Assembly: GCA_028279945.1 (NCBI GenBank)
Contig: JANQMT010000080.1
Span: 1-47,613 of the forward strand
Direction of reading: 5' to 3'
DNA from: JAKSCF01 sp028279945
Lineage (GTDB): Bacteria; Bacillota; Clostridia; Peptostreptococcales; JAAYPU01
DNA: 47,613 nucleotides
Shown: positions 34,628 through 42,699 of the stretch, piece by piece
Layout: each line of letters starts with the position of its first letter
How positions within the stretch are numbered: position 1 is the first letter of the stretch
Translations under genes and position numbers: made by a program
The notes under the pieces: model-generated
Database searches by the model: none
What the model was told of the DNA's origin: nothing
The model's input: only the letters and a program-made list of their open reading frames with translations

Positions 34628-35128
34628 TTAGCAGTTAAGTTTTCTTTGTGTGATGATCTTTTTAATGGTTGTAAATTCAAATATGATAAGTGCTGCTAAA
34701 GCACCTACAAAGGAACTCAACATAAAAGGAATGACAAAAGCAAAGACAGCAGGAGACTTTCCCATGAATAAAACGGCTACCGGATATGCGAAAAGGGCAC
34801 CTATAAGACCAGTTCCGATAACTTCGCCTATAAAAGCACAATAGGTTTTGGAAAATTTCTGATATAAAATACTTGCCAACAATCCACCAAAAAGACTACC
34901 GGGAAAAGCCAGTAATGTGCCTAAACCAAGAAAATTCCTGATGACAGAAATAGAGAATGCAGTCATAACCGTATAAAGCGGTCCTAATAGGATTGCAGAA
35001 ATAACATTGATAAGATGTTGCCATGGATAGCATTTTGCAACACCTACCGGTACAGCATAAGGACTTAATACCACACCTAAAGTAATCATCAAGCTGGATA
35101 AAGTTAATTTTTTAGTATCCAATTTCAT
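34628..35128 (-). CDS. thiW: ThiW, substrate-specific component of a thiazole/thiamine-precursor ECF transporter
   Basis: The 166-residue membrane protein has about five hydrophobic helices and the ThiW sequence start with LSPYAVPVGVAKCYPWQHLIN and FLGLGTLLAFPGSLFGGLLA. It binds a thiazole precursor and works with a shared energising module encoded elsewhere. The gene is preceded by a TPP riboswitch with a terminator, and its ribosome region (AAAGAAAGGAAGTGTAC) is almost identical to that of thiC. The two are cotranscribed. Confidence 0.93.
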   Translation of the reverse strand: MKLDTKKLTLSSLMITLGVVLSPYAVPVGVAKCYPWQHLINVISAILLGPLYTVMTAFSISVIRNFLGLGTLLAFPGSLFGGLLASILYQKFSKTYCAFIGEVIGTGLIGALFAYPVAVLFMGKSPAVFAFVIPFMLSSFVGALAALIIFEFTTIKKIITQRKLNC

Positions 35129-35154
35129 ATGTACACTTCCTTTCTTTTTACACT

Positions 35155-35180
35155 AAAAAAGACAATCCAACGGGATTGCC
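35155..35180 (-). terminator. Riboswitch expression-platform terminator upstream of thiW
   Basis: In the minus-strand RNA GGCAAUCC pairs with GGAUUGUC (one G-U pair) and is followed by six U residues. It sits about 30 bases after the riboswitch core. Confidence 0.85.
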
Positions 35181-35208
35181 TAAATAGCTATACAAATACT
35201 TGAACTAT

Positions 35209-35302
35209 ATGCTTCCCTCCGCTGGTACTAACCAGATCAGGTTAATAGGGTCAAAGAATACGGTTCTTTATCTCAGCCGGCATGTACCAGCCCCCCTAGC
35301 TA
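35209..35302 (-). promoter_or_regulatory. TPP riboswitch (THI element)
   Basis: The minus strand carries the conserved elements in order: GGGGGGCTGG, GCCGGCTGAGA, GACCCTATTAACCTGATCTGG and AGTACCAGCGGAGGGAAGC (each quoted as a short segment). These match the TPP aptamer, including the CTGAGA pyrimidine-sensing loop and the ACCTGATCTGG pyrophosphate helix. It controls thiW and thiC by terminator formation. A weak upstream promoter is possible at 35329-35357 (TTGTTT, 17 bases, TAACAT). Confidence 0.97.
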
Positions 35303-35518
35303 CTCTATATAAATTTTAATTTGTGTATATGTTACCATATTTTTTTACATTAAACAATAAGCAATTACTTTAAGGCTATAACAATTTTTAGGATCAAAGA
35401 GTTATCAACTAAATGACCTAGAAATATCTATATCTTTAACTTCTTAGAATATCAGACATTGATAACCCACATAATAATCACATTAAATGACTATTGAGAA
35501 AATATTTTAAAAAAATAT

Positions 35519-35547
35519 TTGACGTTTATATCATCATGATGTATAAT
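35519..35547 (+). promoter_or_regulatory. Sigma-A promoter of the TetR/RPH-like operon
   Basis: TTGACG (35519-35524) and TATAAT (35542-35547) are separated by exactly 17 bases. Confidence 0.85.
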
Positions 35548-35557
35548 GAGGCCACAT

Positions 35558-35574
35558 ACCGACACGTTGTCGGT
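35558..35574 (+). promoter_or_regulatory. TetR-type operator
   Basis: ACCGACA-CGT-TGTCGGT is a perfect 7-bp inverted repeat placed 10 bases after the -10 box, where a bound repressor would block initiation. The first downstream gene encodes a TetR-family regulator, so autoregulation is likely. Confidence 0.75.
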
Positions 35575-35593
35575 TTTGGATTGGAGGTGATGA

Positions 35594-36265
35594 ATGATGA
35601 ACATTAAAGACAAAATTATTGAGGCATCCTATGAATTGTTTACCACCAAAGGCTATGAAAAGACTACTATTTCAGACATTATTAAAGTAATTGGAAGCTC
35701 ACGTGGAGGGTTTTACCACCACTTCAATTCAAAAGAAGAAATTCTAGAAGCCATTACTGCAGGTTATTTAAATGAGATTGAAAAAAGTTATTATACAGTT
35801 ATAAATGACCATAAAGGGTCATCGGTAGAACTATTCAACAAAATATTTGAAACCTTTCATCACTACAAAGAAGGACAGGTGAAAGACTGGACCAAATTAC
35901 AAAAACTATTCTCCTTTGAGGGCAATCATGCCATTATCTTAAAGATAACGCGGGACTTTAATGAGCTGACTGCCAGAGTATATGCAGAGATCATTGGGGA
36001 TGGAACAAAGAAAGGTGAATTTACTGTAAAATACACGGAGGCACTTGCAGAGCTTTGGGCTCGAGAAATGCTGCAGATCAACAGGTTGGCAAGAAAAGAA
36101 CTGTTCAAAAAAGAAAAAAATTTAAGCAAAACCTTTATCCATCAGTTAGAATTTACTGAAGAAATGATTAACAGAGAACTTGGTTTAAAAGATTTATCTA
36201 TAAAGGTAAAATCTACTGTCTTAAACTATATGCATGACATCAGAGAGATAATAACTCTAAAATGA
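35594..36265 (+). CDS. TetR/AcrR-family transcriptional regulator
   Basis: The 223-residue protein has an N-terminal TetR helix-turn-helix (about residues 8-55: ELFTTKGYEKTTISDI, then GSSRGGFYHHFNSKEEIL). An all-helical ligand domain follows. Two ATG codons, at 35594 and 35597, lie near the same GGAGG site and either could be used. It is the first gene of a two-gene unit with the RPH-like protein, 16 bases upstream of it, and follows a palindromic operator. The likely role is repression of its own operon until a small molecule binds. Confidence 0.92.
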   Translation: MMNIKDKIIEASYELFTTKGYEKTTISDIIKVIGSSRGGFYHHFNSKEEILEAITAGYLNEIEKSYYTVINDHKGSSVELFNKIFETFHHYKEGQVKDWTKLQKLFSFEGNHAIILKITRDFNELTARVYAEIIGDGTKKGEFTVKYTEALAELWAREMLQINRLARKELFKKEKNLSKTFIHQLEFTEEMINRELGLKDLSIKVKSTVLNYMHDIREIITLK

Positions 36266-36281
36266 AAGGGAGGCGATGATA

Positions 36282-38846
36282 ATGTTCAAATGGTTTGAGG
36301 AAATTAAAGAATCAGATTTTGAATTAGTGGGCGGCAAAGGCCGCAATCTAAGCAAAATGTATAACGATGGCTTGAAAGTACCAAACGGTTTTGTCATTAC
36401 TACAGATGCCTATGACACCTATGTAGATAAGAATGGCTTGAGAGTAGAAATTACTAGGATTTTGAATCAAGATTTCACCAGCAGCCAAAAATCAGAAGCC
36501 ATAAAAGCTTTATTTGTTAAAGAAAAAATGACAGATGACCTGATTAATAACCTTTTAAAAGCATTTTCCAAGATACCCGGTGGGCGAGCTGCTGTTCGAA
36601 GCAGTTCAACAGTGGAGGATCTGCCCGGTATGAGTTTTGCCGGACAATACAGCAGCTATTTAAATGTAACCCATGAAGACCTAATAGAAAAAATAGTCAT
36701 GTGCTGGGGTTCCCTTTGGAATGAAAGAGCTATTGACTATCGAAACAGATATGATGTAACCGACGAATTTTCACATGCTGTAGTCGTCCAAGAAATGATT
36801 GAATCAAAGATATCAGGCGTTATTTTTACGGCCAATCCGGTAACCGGTATTCGATCTGAAATCCTTGTGAATGCAGCTTATGGTCTGGGAGAGGCTATTG
36901 TCAGCGGAAGGGTCAACCCTGATCAATATACAATAGACCATAAAACCGGCAAAATCATAAAAGAAGAGATTGCAATAAAGGAAGTTTTATGCAGGTATGC
37001 CGACGAAGGCATTGAATATTTGGCTGTAGACCCTGCATTGCAAAAAATAAGTTGTTTAAAACCAAATCATATTAAAGGGATTGCACAGGAGGCTAAAAAA
37101 GTACAAAACTATTTTGGTTGTCCTCAAGACATAGAGTTTGCCATTGATGACAAAGACCTGCTCTATATGATACAGTCAAGGGATATCACAACATTGTTTC
37201 CCATTGATGCTTTCCAGCAAGATGGGAAATTGAGGGCGTATCTGGCAGCAAGTTCTGTAATGTCAGGTATGAAAGAAGCTTTTACCCCTTTGGGTGCTGA
37301 TCTATACGGCGGCATGTTTCCTACTGTTATTAATGTCATGACGATGAGAAAAAAACCAGTACCGGATGACTTTGTTAAATACGCAGGTGGAAGGCTTTTC
37401 ATCGATCTGACCTACCTTTTATCCAGTAATTTGATTGCTAAACAGTTGGGAAAAGCCTTTTCATCAGCCGATTTACCCCTTAAAGATACCATGGATTATA
37501 TGATTGAAAAGCATGGGAAAACATTTAAGAATCAAGGTATAAAGTTCAAAATACCATGGGGGATTATCCGATATGGTTTTCATTCTTTGAAAAATTATAA
37601 AACTGCACGAAAAGTCAAAACAAGTGAAAGATACAATGCCATGCGAAGGCTTGGAGAAGAATTTTATCAAAAGGTTGTTGAAGAAGCTGTGTACCTGAAA
37701 ACGGTGGAAGAAAAAGTAGAATTTTGTGCTCATGCCATGCTAGAGGTATTTTTATTGACTCAAAAACAAGCTTTTTACGCCATTGAGCTCAATAATTATA
37801 CTAAGATTGAAAAAAAACTTAGCAAGATGTTTGGTGATAGATTTAACCTGGATGTACTCACCTATGCTTTGCCGGAGTGTATTACAGTAGAACTTGGAAT
37901 GGAACTGAATCAACTTGCAAGGTATTTTGATGAAAATGGGCTGGAACCGACAGCCGATGATCCAAAGATGAAAAGTTTTCTATCAAAATTTGGTCATAGA
38001 AGTACCGTAGAACTGGATTTTGGATACAGAAGGTGGAAAGAAGACCCTGAATACCTGCTCAATCTCATCAAATCTTATATGAAAGATAAAATGTACGAAA
38101 GAAATATTGCAGAAGTGCAAGAAAAAGCTGAAGCAGCTCAAGCTTTAATTGAAGCAGTATATGAAGCAGTAAAAGTCAAAAAAGGAATCCGAAAAGCTAA
38201 AAAAATGAAGAAGTGGATGATTGACTATAGAAGAGCTGCAGGTATGAGAGAATATCCTAAATTTAATATCATTCAAGCTTTAGATGCAGCAAGAACGGTG
38301 ATGTTAGGCGTTGGTGAAGCTTATCAGCAACAGGGTTTAATGGATGATCCCCAAGACATTTTCTTCCTCAGAAAAGCCGATATATTAAGTGGACGAATCT
38401 CAAGGGAGATCGTCAACAAGAATAAACAAATATATGAAAAGGAAATGACAAGAAACAGCATACCGCGAATTGTTTTGAATACAGGTGAAACCTATTATTC
38501 AGCACACAAATTTGATACAAACAGTAAAGTGCTTCAAGGGATATCCCTATCTTCTGGGGTCTATGAAGGCCGTATAAGAACCGTCTATGACCCAAATACC
38601 TCTGAACTTAAAGAAGGTGAAATCCTGGTAACAGAGAGTACCAACCCTGCATGGACACCACTTTTTATGGCAGCCAAAGGTCTGATTATGGAGTACGGCG
38701 GCCCTCTCAGCCACGGTGGGATTGTTGCAAGAGAATATGGCATACCCGCTGTAGTCGGTATTCCATCTGTAACAGATTTATTAAAAGACGGCCAAATGGT
38801 AAGAATAAATGGAGAAACAGGTACAGTTGAAATTTTGGATTATTAA
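36282..38846 (+). CDS. PEP synthase/rifampin phosphotransferase-like dikinase
   Basis: The ATG at 36282 is chosen because GGGAGG lies 8 bases upstream; the ATG at 36276 would be too close. The 854-residue protein begins with a PEP-synthase-type ATP-grasp domain (about 5-310: VGGKGRNLSKM, GGRAAVRSSSTVEDLPGMSF). It has a long helical middle domain and ends with a swivelling phosphohistidine domain (LSHGGIVAREYGIPAVVGI, His near residue 811). The C-terminal PEP/pyruvate TIM barrel of true PEP synthases is missing. That order and length match rifampin phosphotransferases, which use ATP to phosphorylate the drug, but related proteins may have other acceptors. It is cotranscribed with the TetR gene. 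Confidence 0.82.
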   Translation: MFKWFEEIKESDFELVGGKGRNLSKMYNDGLKVPNGFVITTDAYDTYVDKNGLRVEITRILNQDFTSSQKSEAIKALFVKEKMTDDLINNLLKAFSKIPGGRAAVRSSSTVEDLPGMSFAGQYSSYLNVTHEDLIEKIVMCWGSLWNERAIDYRNRYDVTDEFSHAVVVQEMIESKISGVIFTANPVTGIRSEILVNAAYGLGEAIVSGRVNPDQYTIDHKTGKIIKEEIAIKEVLCRYADEGIEYLAVDPALQKISCLKPNHIKGIAQEAKKVQNYFGCPQDIEFAIDDKDLLYMIQSRDITTLFPIDAFQQDGKLRAYLAASSVMSGMKEAFTPLGADLYGGMFPTVINVMTMRKKPVPDDFVKYAGGRLFIDLTYLLSSNLIAKQLGKAFSSADLPLKDTMDYMIEKHGKTFKNQGIKFKIPWGIIRYGFHSLKNYKTARKVKTSERYNAMRRLGEEFYQKVVEEAVYLKTVEEKVEFCAHAMLEVFLLTQKQAFYAIELNNYTKIEKKLSKMFGDRFNLDVLTYALPECITVELGMELNQLARYFDENGLEPTADDPKMKSFLSKFGHRSTVELDFGYRRWKEDPEYLLNLIKSYMKDKMYERNIAEVQEKAEAAQALIEAVYEAVKVKKGIRKAKKMKKWMIDYRRAAGMREYPKFNIIQALDAARTVMLGVGEAYQQQGLMDDPQDIFFLRKADILSGRISREIVNKNKQIYEKEMTRNSIPRIVLNTGETYYSAHKFDTNSKVLQGISLSSGVYEGRIRTVYDPNTSELKEGEILVTESTNPAWTPLFMAAKGLIMEYGGPLSHGGIVAREYGIPAVVGIPSVTDLLKDGQMVRINGETGTVEILDY

Positions 38847-38895
38847 AAAAGGAGCTGTCTCAAAACGGAGAATTAGTTTTGAGGCAGCTCCTTTA
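38847..38895. terminator. Bidirectional terminator between the RPH-like gene and the PEP-hydrolase-family gene
   Basis: AAAGGAGCTGTCTCAAAAC on the left pairs with GTTTTGAGGCAGCTCCTTT on the right with one G-U pair (U-G in either strand). A runs on the left and T runs on the right suit both converging genes. Confidence 0.9.
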
Positions 38896-38905
38896 ACAGT
38901 ATGGA

Positions 38906-39736
38906 TTACTTAATATTTATGCTTTTGAAATGAACCACTTGATTTTTAATGGCAGCCTCTGTAGGAAGCCTCTCAATACTGGAAGCACCAAAGAAACCAA
39001 CAACGCCGTTTGTTTGTTCAAGTATGTATTGTGCATCCTCAGGTTCTGATACCGGACCACCGTGGCAGATGACCAAGATGTCTGGATTTACTGATTTTCC
39101 TGCATCGTGAATGGCTTGTATTTTTTTTACACAATCATCCAGAGTTAAAGCAGTTTTTGCACCAATAGTCCCTTTCGTGGTAAGGCCCATGTGTGCGACC
39201 AACATGTCTGCACCTGCTTTGGCCATTTTAACAGCATCCTCTTCATTAAAAACATATGGCGTGGTGAATAAATCTAATTCACCGGCTTTTCCAATCATCT
39301 CAACTTCCAGATCGTATCCCATACCGGTTTCTTCTAGATTTGCTCTAAACTGACCATCTATCAATCCAACTGTAGGGAAATTTTGAACACCTGAAAATCC
39401 AAGATCCTTGAGCTGTTTCAAGAATACATCCATGTCTCTAAAAGGGTCTGTGCCGCATACACCTGCAAGGACAGCGGTATCTTTAACAATGGTAAGGACT
39501 TCACTTGCCATCTCAACAACGATTTGGTTGGCATCACCATATGGCATTAACCCTGCCAATGAGCCTCTGCCTGCCATTCTATACCTGCCGGAATTATAAA
39601 TAATAATTAGGTCAACACCACCTGCTTCAGCAGACTTTGCTGATATGCCGGTACCTGCGCCTGCACCGATTACCGGCTTTCCCTCTTGTATTTGTTTTTC
39701 TAATCTCGTTCTTACTACTTGTTTTGAAAGTGCCAT
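38906..39736 (-). CDS. TIM-barrel protein of the PEP hydrolase-like family (PF09370)
   Basis: The 276-residue protein is recognisable by GKPVIGAGAGTGISAKSAEAGGVD at its start (quoted in part), YNSGRYRMAGRGSLAGLMPYG near 46-66, and CHGGPVSEPEDAQYIL near 227. This is the family formerly called TIM-barrel signal transduction protein and annotated as phosphoenolpyruvate hydrolase. The domain forms the C-terminal half of the plant Tm-1 protein. It follows the UPF0261 gene by 14 bases with an AGGAGG site, so the two are one operon. The biochemical role in bacteria is not firmly known. Confidence 0.9.
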   Translation of the reverse strand: MALSKQVVRTRLEKQIQEGKPVIGAGAGTGISAKSAEAGGVDLIIIYNSGRYRMAGRGSLAGLMPYGDANQIVVEMASEVLTIVKDTAVLAGVCGTDPFRDMDVFLKQLKDLGFSGVQNFPTVGLIDGQFRANLEETGMGYDLEVEMIGKAGELDLFTTPYVFNEEDAVKMAKAGADMLVAHMGLTTKGTIGAKTALTLDDCVKKIQAIHDAGKSVNPDILVICHGGPVSEPEDAQYILEQTNGVVGFFGASSIERLPTEAAIKNQVVHFKSINIK

Positions 39737-39750
39737 GGGTCATGCCTCCT

Positions 39751-40971
39751 TTAATTACTTTCTTCCATCATATCTACTAACTTTTTAGCCATCGCCAGTG
39801 CAAATGCTTCATCATTGATATCTTTGTCCATTTCATATAACTCTATTTTTTCTGGATGGATATGATTTTTTAATGTGCTGAACAAAGCTTCATCTTCTTC
39901 TTTTCCATAAAAGGGCTGACCTTCTACGTCAATTAAGGAGACGCCTTTCAATGGAAGGAATAATGCGGTATTACCTGCTGTTAGGTTCAGCTTTTCGGCA
40001 ATAATTTTTCCTAACTGTTGGTTTTCTTCTACCGTAGTACGCATTAATGTGACCGTAGCATTATGTTTATAGATATTTCTGTCTTTAAATTTTTGAGGAA
40101 GCGTTTCAATGGGGCCAAAGTTAACCATGTCTAATGCACCGGTAGATACCACCTGAGGAATCCCTTTCTTTGCTGCCGCCTCTAGCCGATGGGGTCCGGC
40201 AGATAACACGCCGCCTACTAACTCATCGCACCATTCTGTAGTGGTAATATCTAAGACACCTTTTATAAAGCCGGCTTCGATTAAATCTTCCATTGCTCTT
40301 CCGCCTGTACCCGTTGCATGGAAAACCAAGACTTCATAACCTTTTGATTCAAGATACTCTCGTGCTTTTGTTACACAAGGCGTTGTTACGCCGAACATGG
40401 TTGCACCAATAAGAGGTTTTTCATCTTCTAATTTTGGTAAAACTGCTTTTGCCATTCCGGATATGGCATATGCGGCATTTGTTAGGATTTTGGATGAAAG
40501 GCTGTTGATTCCTGATATGTCGACTACTGAATACATCATGGTAATATCTTTTACGCCCACATAAGGGGCCGTATCTCCGGAAGCTAACGTTGAAACCATT
40601 ACCTTAGGAACGCCTACGGGAAGTGCTCTCATAGCATATGTCGCTATGGTTGTTCCCGCTGATCCGCCCAAACTGATAATACCGGCCGGTACATCTTGTT
40701 CATATAAATCAAGGACCACCTTAGAGGCACCTTTCATCATGACATCTACAGCATTTCCTCTGTCATTATCAGCGATTAAGTCTGATAAGGTTGTTCCGCC
40801 TAATTGAGCAACTTCTTCACTGGAGATATCCGGCTCAAAAAAAGCTTCTCCTTTTACACCTGTGTTAACAACGATGGTGCCTAACCCTTGTGATTCAATG
40901 ATCTCTTTAATAAATTTAAACTCTTTTCCTTTGGTATCTAACGTTCCTAGGATCACAATTTTTTTATCCAA
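39751..40971 (-). CDS. Tm-1-like ATP-binding domain protein (UPF0261)
   Basis: I place the start at a TTG at 40971, which follows GAAAGGAG by 8 bases and opens with DKKIVILGTLDTKGKEF, the conserved N-terminus of the family. An upstream ATG at 41013 has no site. The 406-residue protein also has SLGGSAGTTIATYAMRALPVG near 115 and FGVTTPCV and FHATGTGGRAMEDL near 210-240. This is the bacterial version of the N-terminal, ATP-binding half of the plant Tm-1 virus-inhibitor protein. The neighbouring gene supplies the other half. The bacterial function is unknown; a metabolic enzyme role is likely. Confidence 0.9.
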   Translation of the reverse strand: MDKKIVILGTLDTKGKEFKFIKEIIESQGLGTIVVNTGVKGEAFFEPDISSEEVAQLGGTTLSDLIADNDRGNAVDVMMKGASKVVLDLYEQDVPAGIISLGGSAGTTIATYAMRALPVGVPKVMVSTLASGDTAPYVGVKDITMMYSVVDISGINSLSSKILTNAAYAISGMAKAVLPKLEDEKPLIGATMFGVTTPCVTKAREYLESKGYEVLVFHATGTGGRAMEDLIEAGFIKGVLDITTTEWCDELVGGVLSAGPHRLEAAAKKGIPQVVSTGALDMVNFGPIETLPQKFKDRNIYKHNATVTLMRTTVEENQQLGKIIAEKLNLTAGNTALFLPLKGVSLIDVEGQPFYGKEEDEALFSTLKNHIHPEKIELYEMDKDINDEAFALAMAKKLVDMMEESN

Positions 40972-41021
40972 TATATCCGCTCCTTTCTCAGCCGGTATCC
41001 TGTATAGGAACACAGCTATGT

Positions 41022-41049
41022 GGCATCTTGTACACCTTTACAAGATGCC
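41022..41049 (-). promoter_or_regulatory. Perfect inverted repeat in the leader of the UPF0261 operon
   Basis: GGCATCTTGTA and TACAAGATGCC flank a 6-base loop. In the minus-strand transcript no U run follows, so it is not a terminator for the genes upstream. It lies between a TATAAT (41070-41075, minus) and the ribosome site and could be an operator or leader hairpin. Confidence 0.55.
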
Positions 41050-41153
41050 GTCTAAATCGTATTTTTTTTATTATATCAAAGAATTGGATATAAATGGCTA
41101 TTATCATATGACTTAATATGACTAAAATTTTTAATTTGTCACTACGTTCTTAT

Positions 41154-41684
41154 CTATAATGATTCAGCGTTTTTATAAATGTCTTCAACCTCTTTTTTAC
41201 TGACTAAAGAGCACAAGATATATGCAATCAATATAATGCCGGGAATATCCACCAGCAGTCGTGAAACCGCAAACCTTGACCCTAATGAAGCAAATTCAAA
41301 TAAGAACATTGGGATCTTTGTGGTAGACCAAGCACCAATAAAAATTAATACATTACTGAATTTAACACCTTTTTTCATAAATACTGCTGCAACAGGAAAA
41401 GCACCATACAATGGTCCGGCAGCTGCCGAACCTAATATGATGGATAAAACAATGCCTTTTAAACCTGATTTTTCCCCCATATACTTCATCATGGTTTCTT
41501 TAGGAACCCATACATCTAACAGCCCTAAAAGAATAAAAACTTGAGGCAGGACTAAAAGCATTTCTTTAAAACTGTAACCGGTGATTGCCATGGATTTAAC
41601 AGCCATTTCTCTATTGACGAAGAACAGAACCATCAAAGCTGCAACCGAAATAATAAACAATCGATATTTCTTAATTAAAACCAT
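41154..41684 (-). CDS. Split permease, second half (ArsP/DUF318-like)
   Basis: The 176-residue protein has about four or five hydrophobic segments, with GSAAAGPLYGAFPVAAVFMKKG near 100 and GAWSTTKIPMFLFE near 137. This resembles the repeated core of the ArsP/PF03773-like permease family. That family is usually a single chain of 300 residues or more, so this gene and the previous one probably encode two halves that form a heterodimer. They overlap by 10 bases. Known members export arsenicals or other toxic compounds; the substrate here is unknown. Confidence 0.75.
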   Translation of the reverse strand: MVLIKKYRLFIISVAALMVLFFVNREMAVKSMAITGYSFKEMLLVLPQVFILLGLLDVWVPKETMMKYMGEKSGLKGIVLSIILGSAAAGPLYGAFPVAAVFMKKGVKFSNVLIFIGAWSTTKIPMFLFEFASLGSRFAVSRLLVDIPGIILIAYILCSLVSKKEVEDIYKNAESL

Positions 41685-42166
41685 ATGCCGCCAGCTACCT
41701 TTCCGACTATATACGCCACAATAAAAGTAAAAATAAAAGATATGACATTTCTCATAATGGTAATACGTTTACCAAAATATTTCATTTCAACCGGTAAAGT
41801 AACCATACCCACCATCATCAAGGCTGACACAAAAGCGGCTACTTGCATATAACCTGCTCCGCTGTTTAACAACATAGCAGCAGTTGGAAAAGCAACAAAT
41901 CCGGGGATTAAAGTAACAGCACCCACAACAGCAGAAAAAATAACACCAAGCCAACCCGATTCAGCACCAATTACTTTTGAGATAAATCGGGCATCAAAGA
42001 AAGCGAGCAATAGTCCTACCAGCATCATAATCCCCAGAAGCTGGGGGATAATATTTTCAAAAGACTTCCATGCCTTTTTTAGAGCCATCTTTGTCTTTTT
42101 CTTATCCTTTGCATAAGAGAAAACCAGAAGTACCCCAACCACTATAAACAGCATATAACTATTCAT
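41675..42166 (-). CDS. Split permease, first half (ArsP/DUF318-like)
   Basis: The 163-residue protein has about four hydrophobic segments. It carries the related core GAVTLIPGFVAFPTAAMLLNSG near 86 (compare GPLYGAFPVAAVFMKKG in its partner) and VGMVTLPVEMKYFG near 118. The shared pattern shows that the two proteins descend from one repeated unit. Its ATG overlaps the stop codon of the ArsR gene (TAATG), so translation is coupled to the regulator. Confidence 0.75.
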   Translation of the reverse strand: MNSYMLFIVVGVLLVFSYAKDKKKTKMALKKAWKSFENIIPQLLGIMMLVGLLLAFFDARFISKVIGAESGWLGVIFSAVVGAVTLIPGFVAFPTAAMLLNSGAGYMQVAAFVSALMMVGMVTLPVEMKYFGKRITIMRNVISFIFTFIVAYIVGKVAGGIWF

Positions 42167-42534
42167 TATAAATGCTCCTTATCTTTTTTGCAGCATATAT
42201 TCTTATTGGACTTACATTCTGCTTCACATACTCTTTCTATAGCCATATCAAAATCATACTGGGCATGTGTACCATCATTTATATTTTCAATAAACCTTGT
42301 GATTTCTAATAGACTGGGTTCCTGTATATTATAGTGCACATAATACCCAATTTTTTCTCCGACAATAATACCTGCTTCTTTCAGAACTTTTATATGTTGT
42401 GATACGGCAGCCTCAGAAATTTCCAGGTGCTTTGCAATACCTTTAGCACATACTTTGCTTCTTGAAAGCATCATTAATATTTTTAATCGGGTATCATCAC
42501 CAAGCGCCTTAAATATTTTTACGACTCTATCCAT
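42166..42534 (-). CDS. ArsR-family transcriptional regulator with cysteine-rich tail
   Basis: The 122-residue protein is a winged helix regulator, with AKHLEISEAAVSQHIKVLKEAGII as its recognition region (about 33-57) and GYYVHYNI as the wing. Cysteines lie at residue 29 in the helix typical of metal sites and at 103, 107, 114 and 115 in the tail. Such arrangements bind metals or metalloids, or sense thiol oxidation. It is the first gene of the regulator-permease operon and sits beside a 26-bp palindrome, so it probably represses its own operon and is relieved by the permease substrate. Confidence 0.88.
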   Translation of the reverse strand: MDRVVKIFKALGDDTRLKILMMLSRSKVCAKGIAKHLEISEAAVSQHIKVLKEAGIIVGEKIGYYVHYNIQEPSLLEITRFIENINDGTHAQYDFDMAIERVCEAECKSNKNICCKKDKEHL

Positions 42535-42550
42535 TTTACACTCTCTTTCA

Positions 42551-42576
42551 TTTAATTAAGTTATAACTTAATTAAA
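42551..42576 (-). promoter_or_regulatory. Perfect 26-bp palindromic operator upstream of arsR-like gene
   Basis: The sequence is exactly symmetrical about 42563/42564, each arm reading TTTAATTAAGTTA towards the centre. It starts directly after the -10 box of the regulator promoter and would cover the start point. The size suits an ArsR dimer. Confidence 0.8.
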
Positions 42577-42605
42577 ATAATATGGTTCTTTATTCATTTT
42601 GTCAA
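42577..42605 (-). promoter_or_regulatory. Promoter of the arsR-permease operon
   Basis: On the minus strand TTGACA (42600-42605) and TATTAT (42577-42582) are 17 bases apart. Confidence 0.8.
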
Positions 42606-42640
42606 GAAAAAAGCATAATAAAGATTTAAGACCTATTGAT

Positions 42641-42669
42641 TTGACAAAATAAAATAAATAGATTATAAT
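42641..42669 (+). promoter_or_regulatory. Consensus promoter of the divergent tetR-like gene
   Basis: TTGACA (42641-42646) and TATAAT (42664-42669) are separated by 17 bases, a perfect sigma-A promoter. It faces away from the arsR promoter; the two -35 boxes are 35 bases apart. Confidence 0.9.
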
Positions 42670-42687
42670 GTAAGTATTCACTTGCAT
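42668..42687 (+). promoter_or_regulatory. TetR-type operator overlapping the -10 box
   Basis: ATGTAAGT-ATTC-ACTTGCAT is a near-perfect inverted repeat (7 of 8 positions) overlapping the end of the -10 box of the tetR-like gene. It is a likely autoregulatory site. Confidence 0.65.
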
Positions 42688-42699
42688 GCGAGGTGTGGT

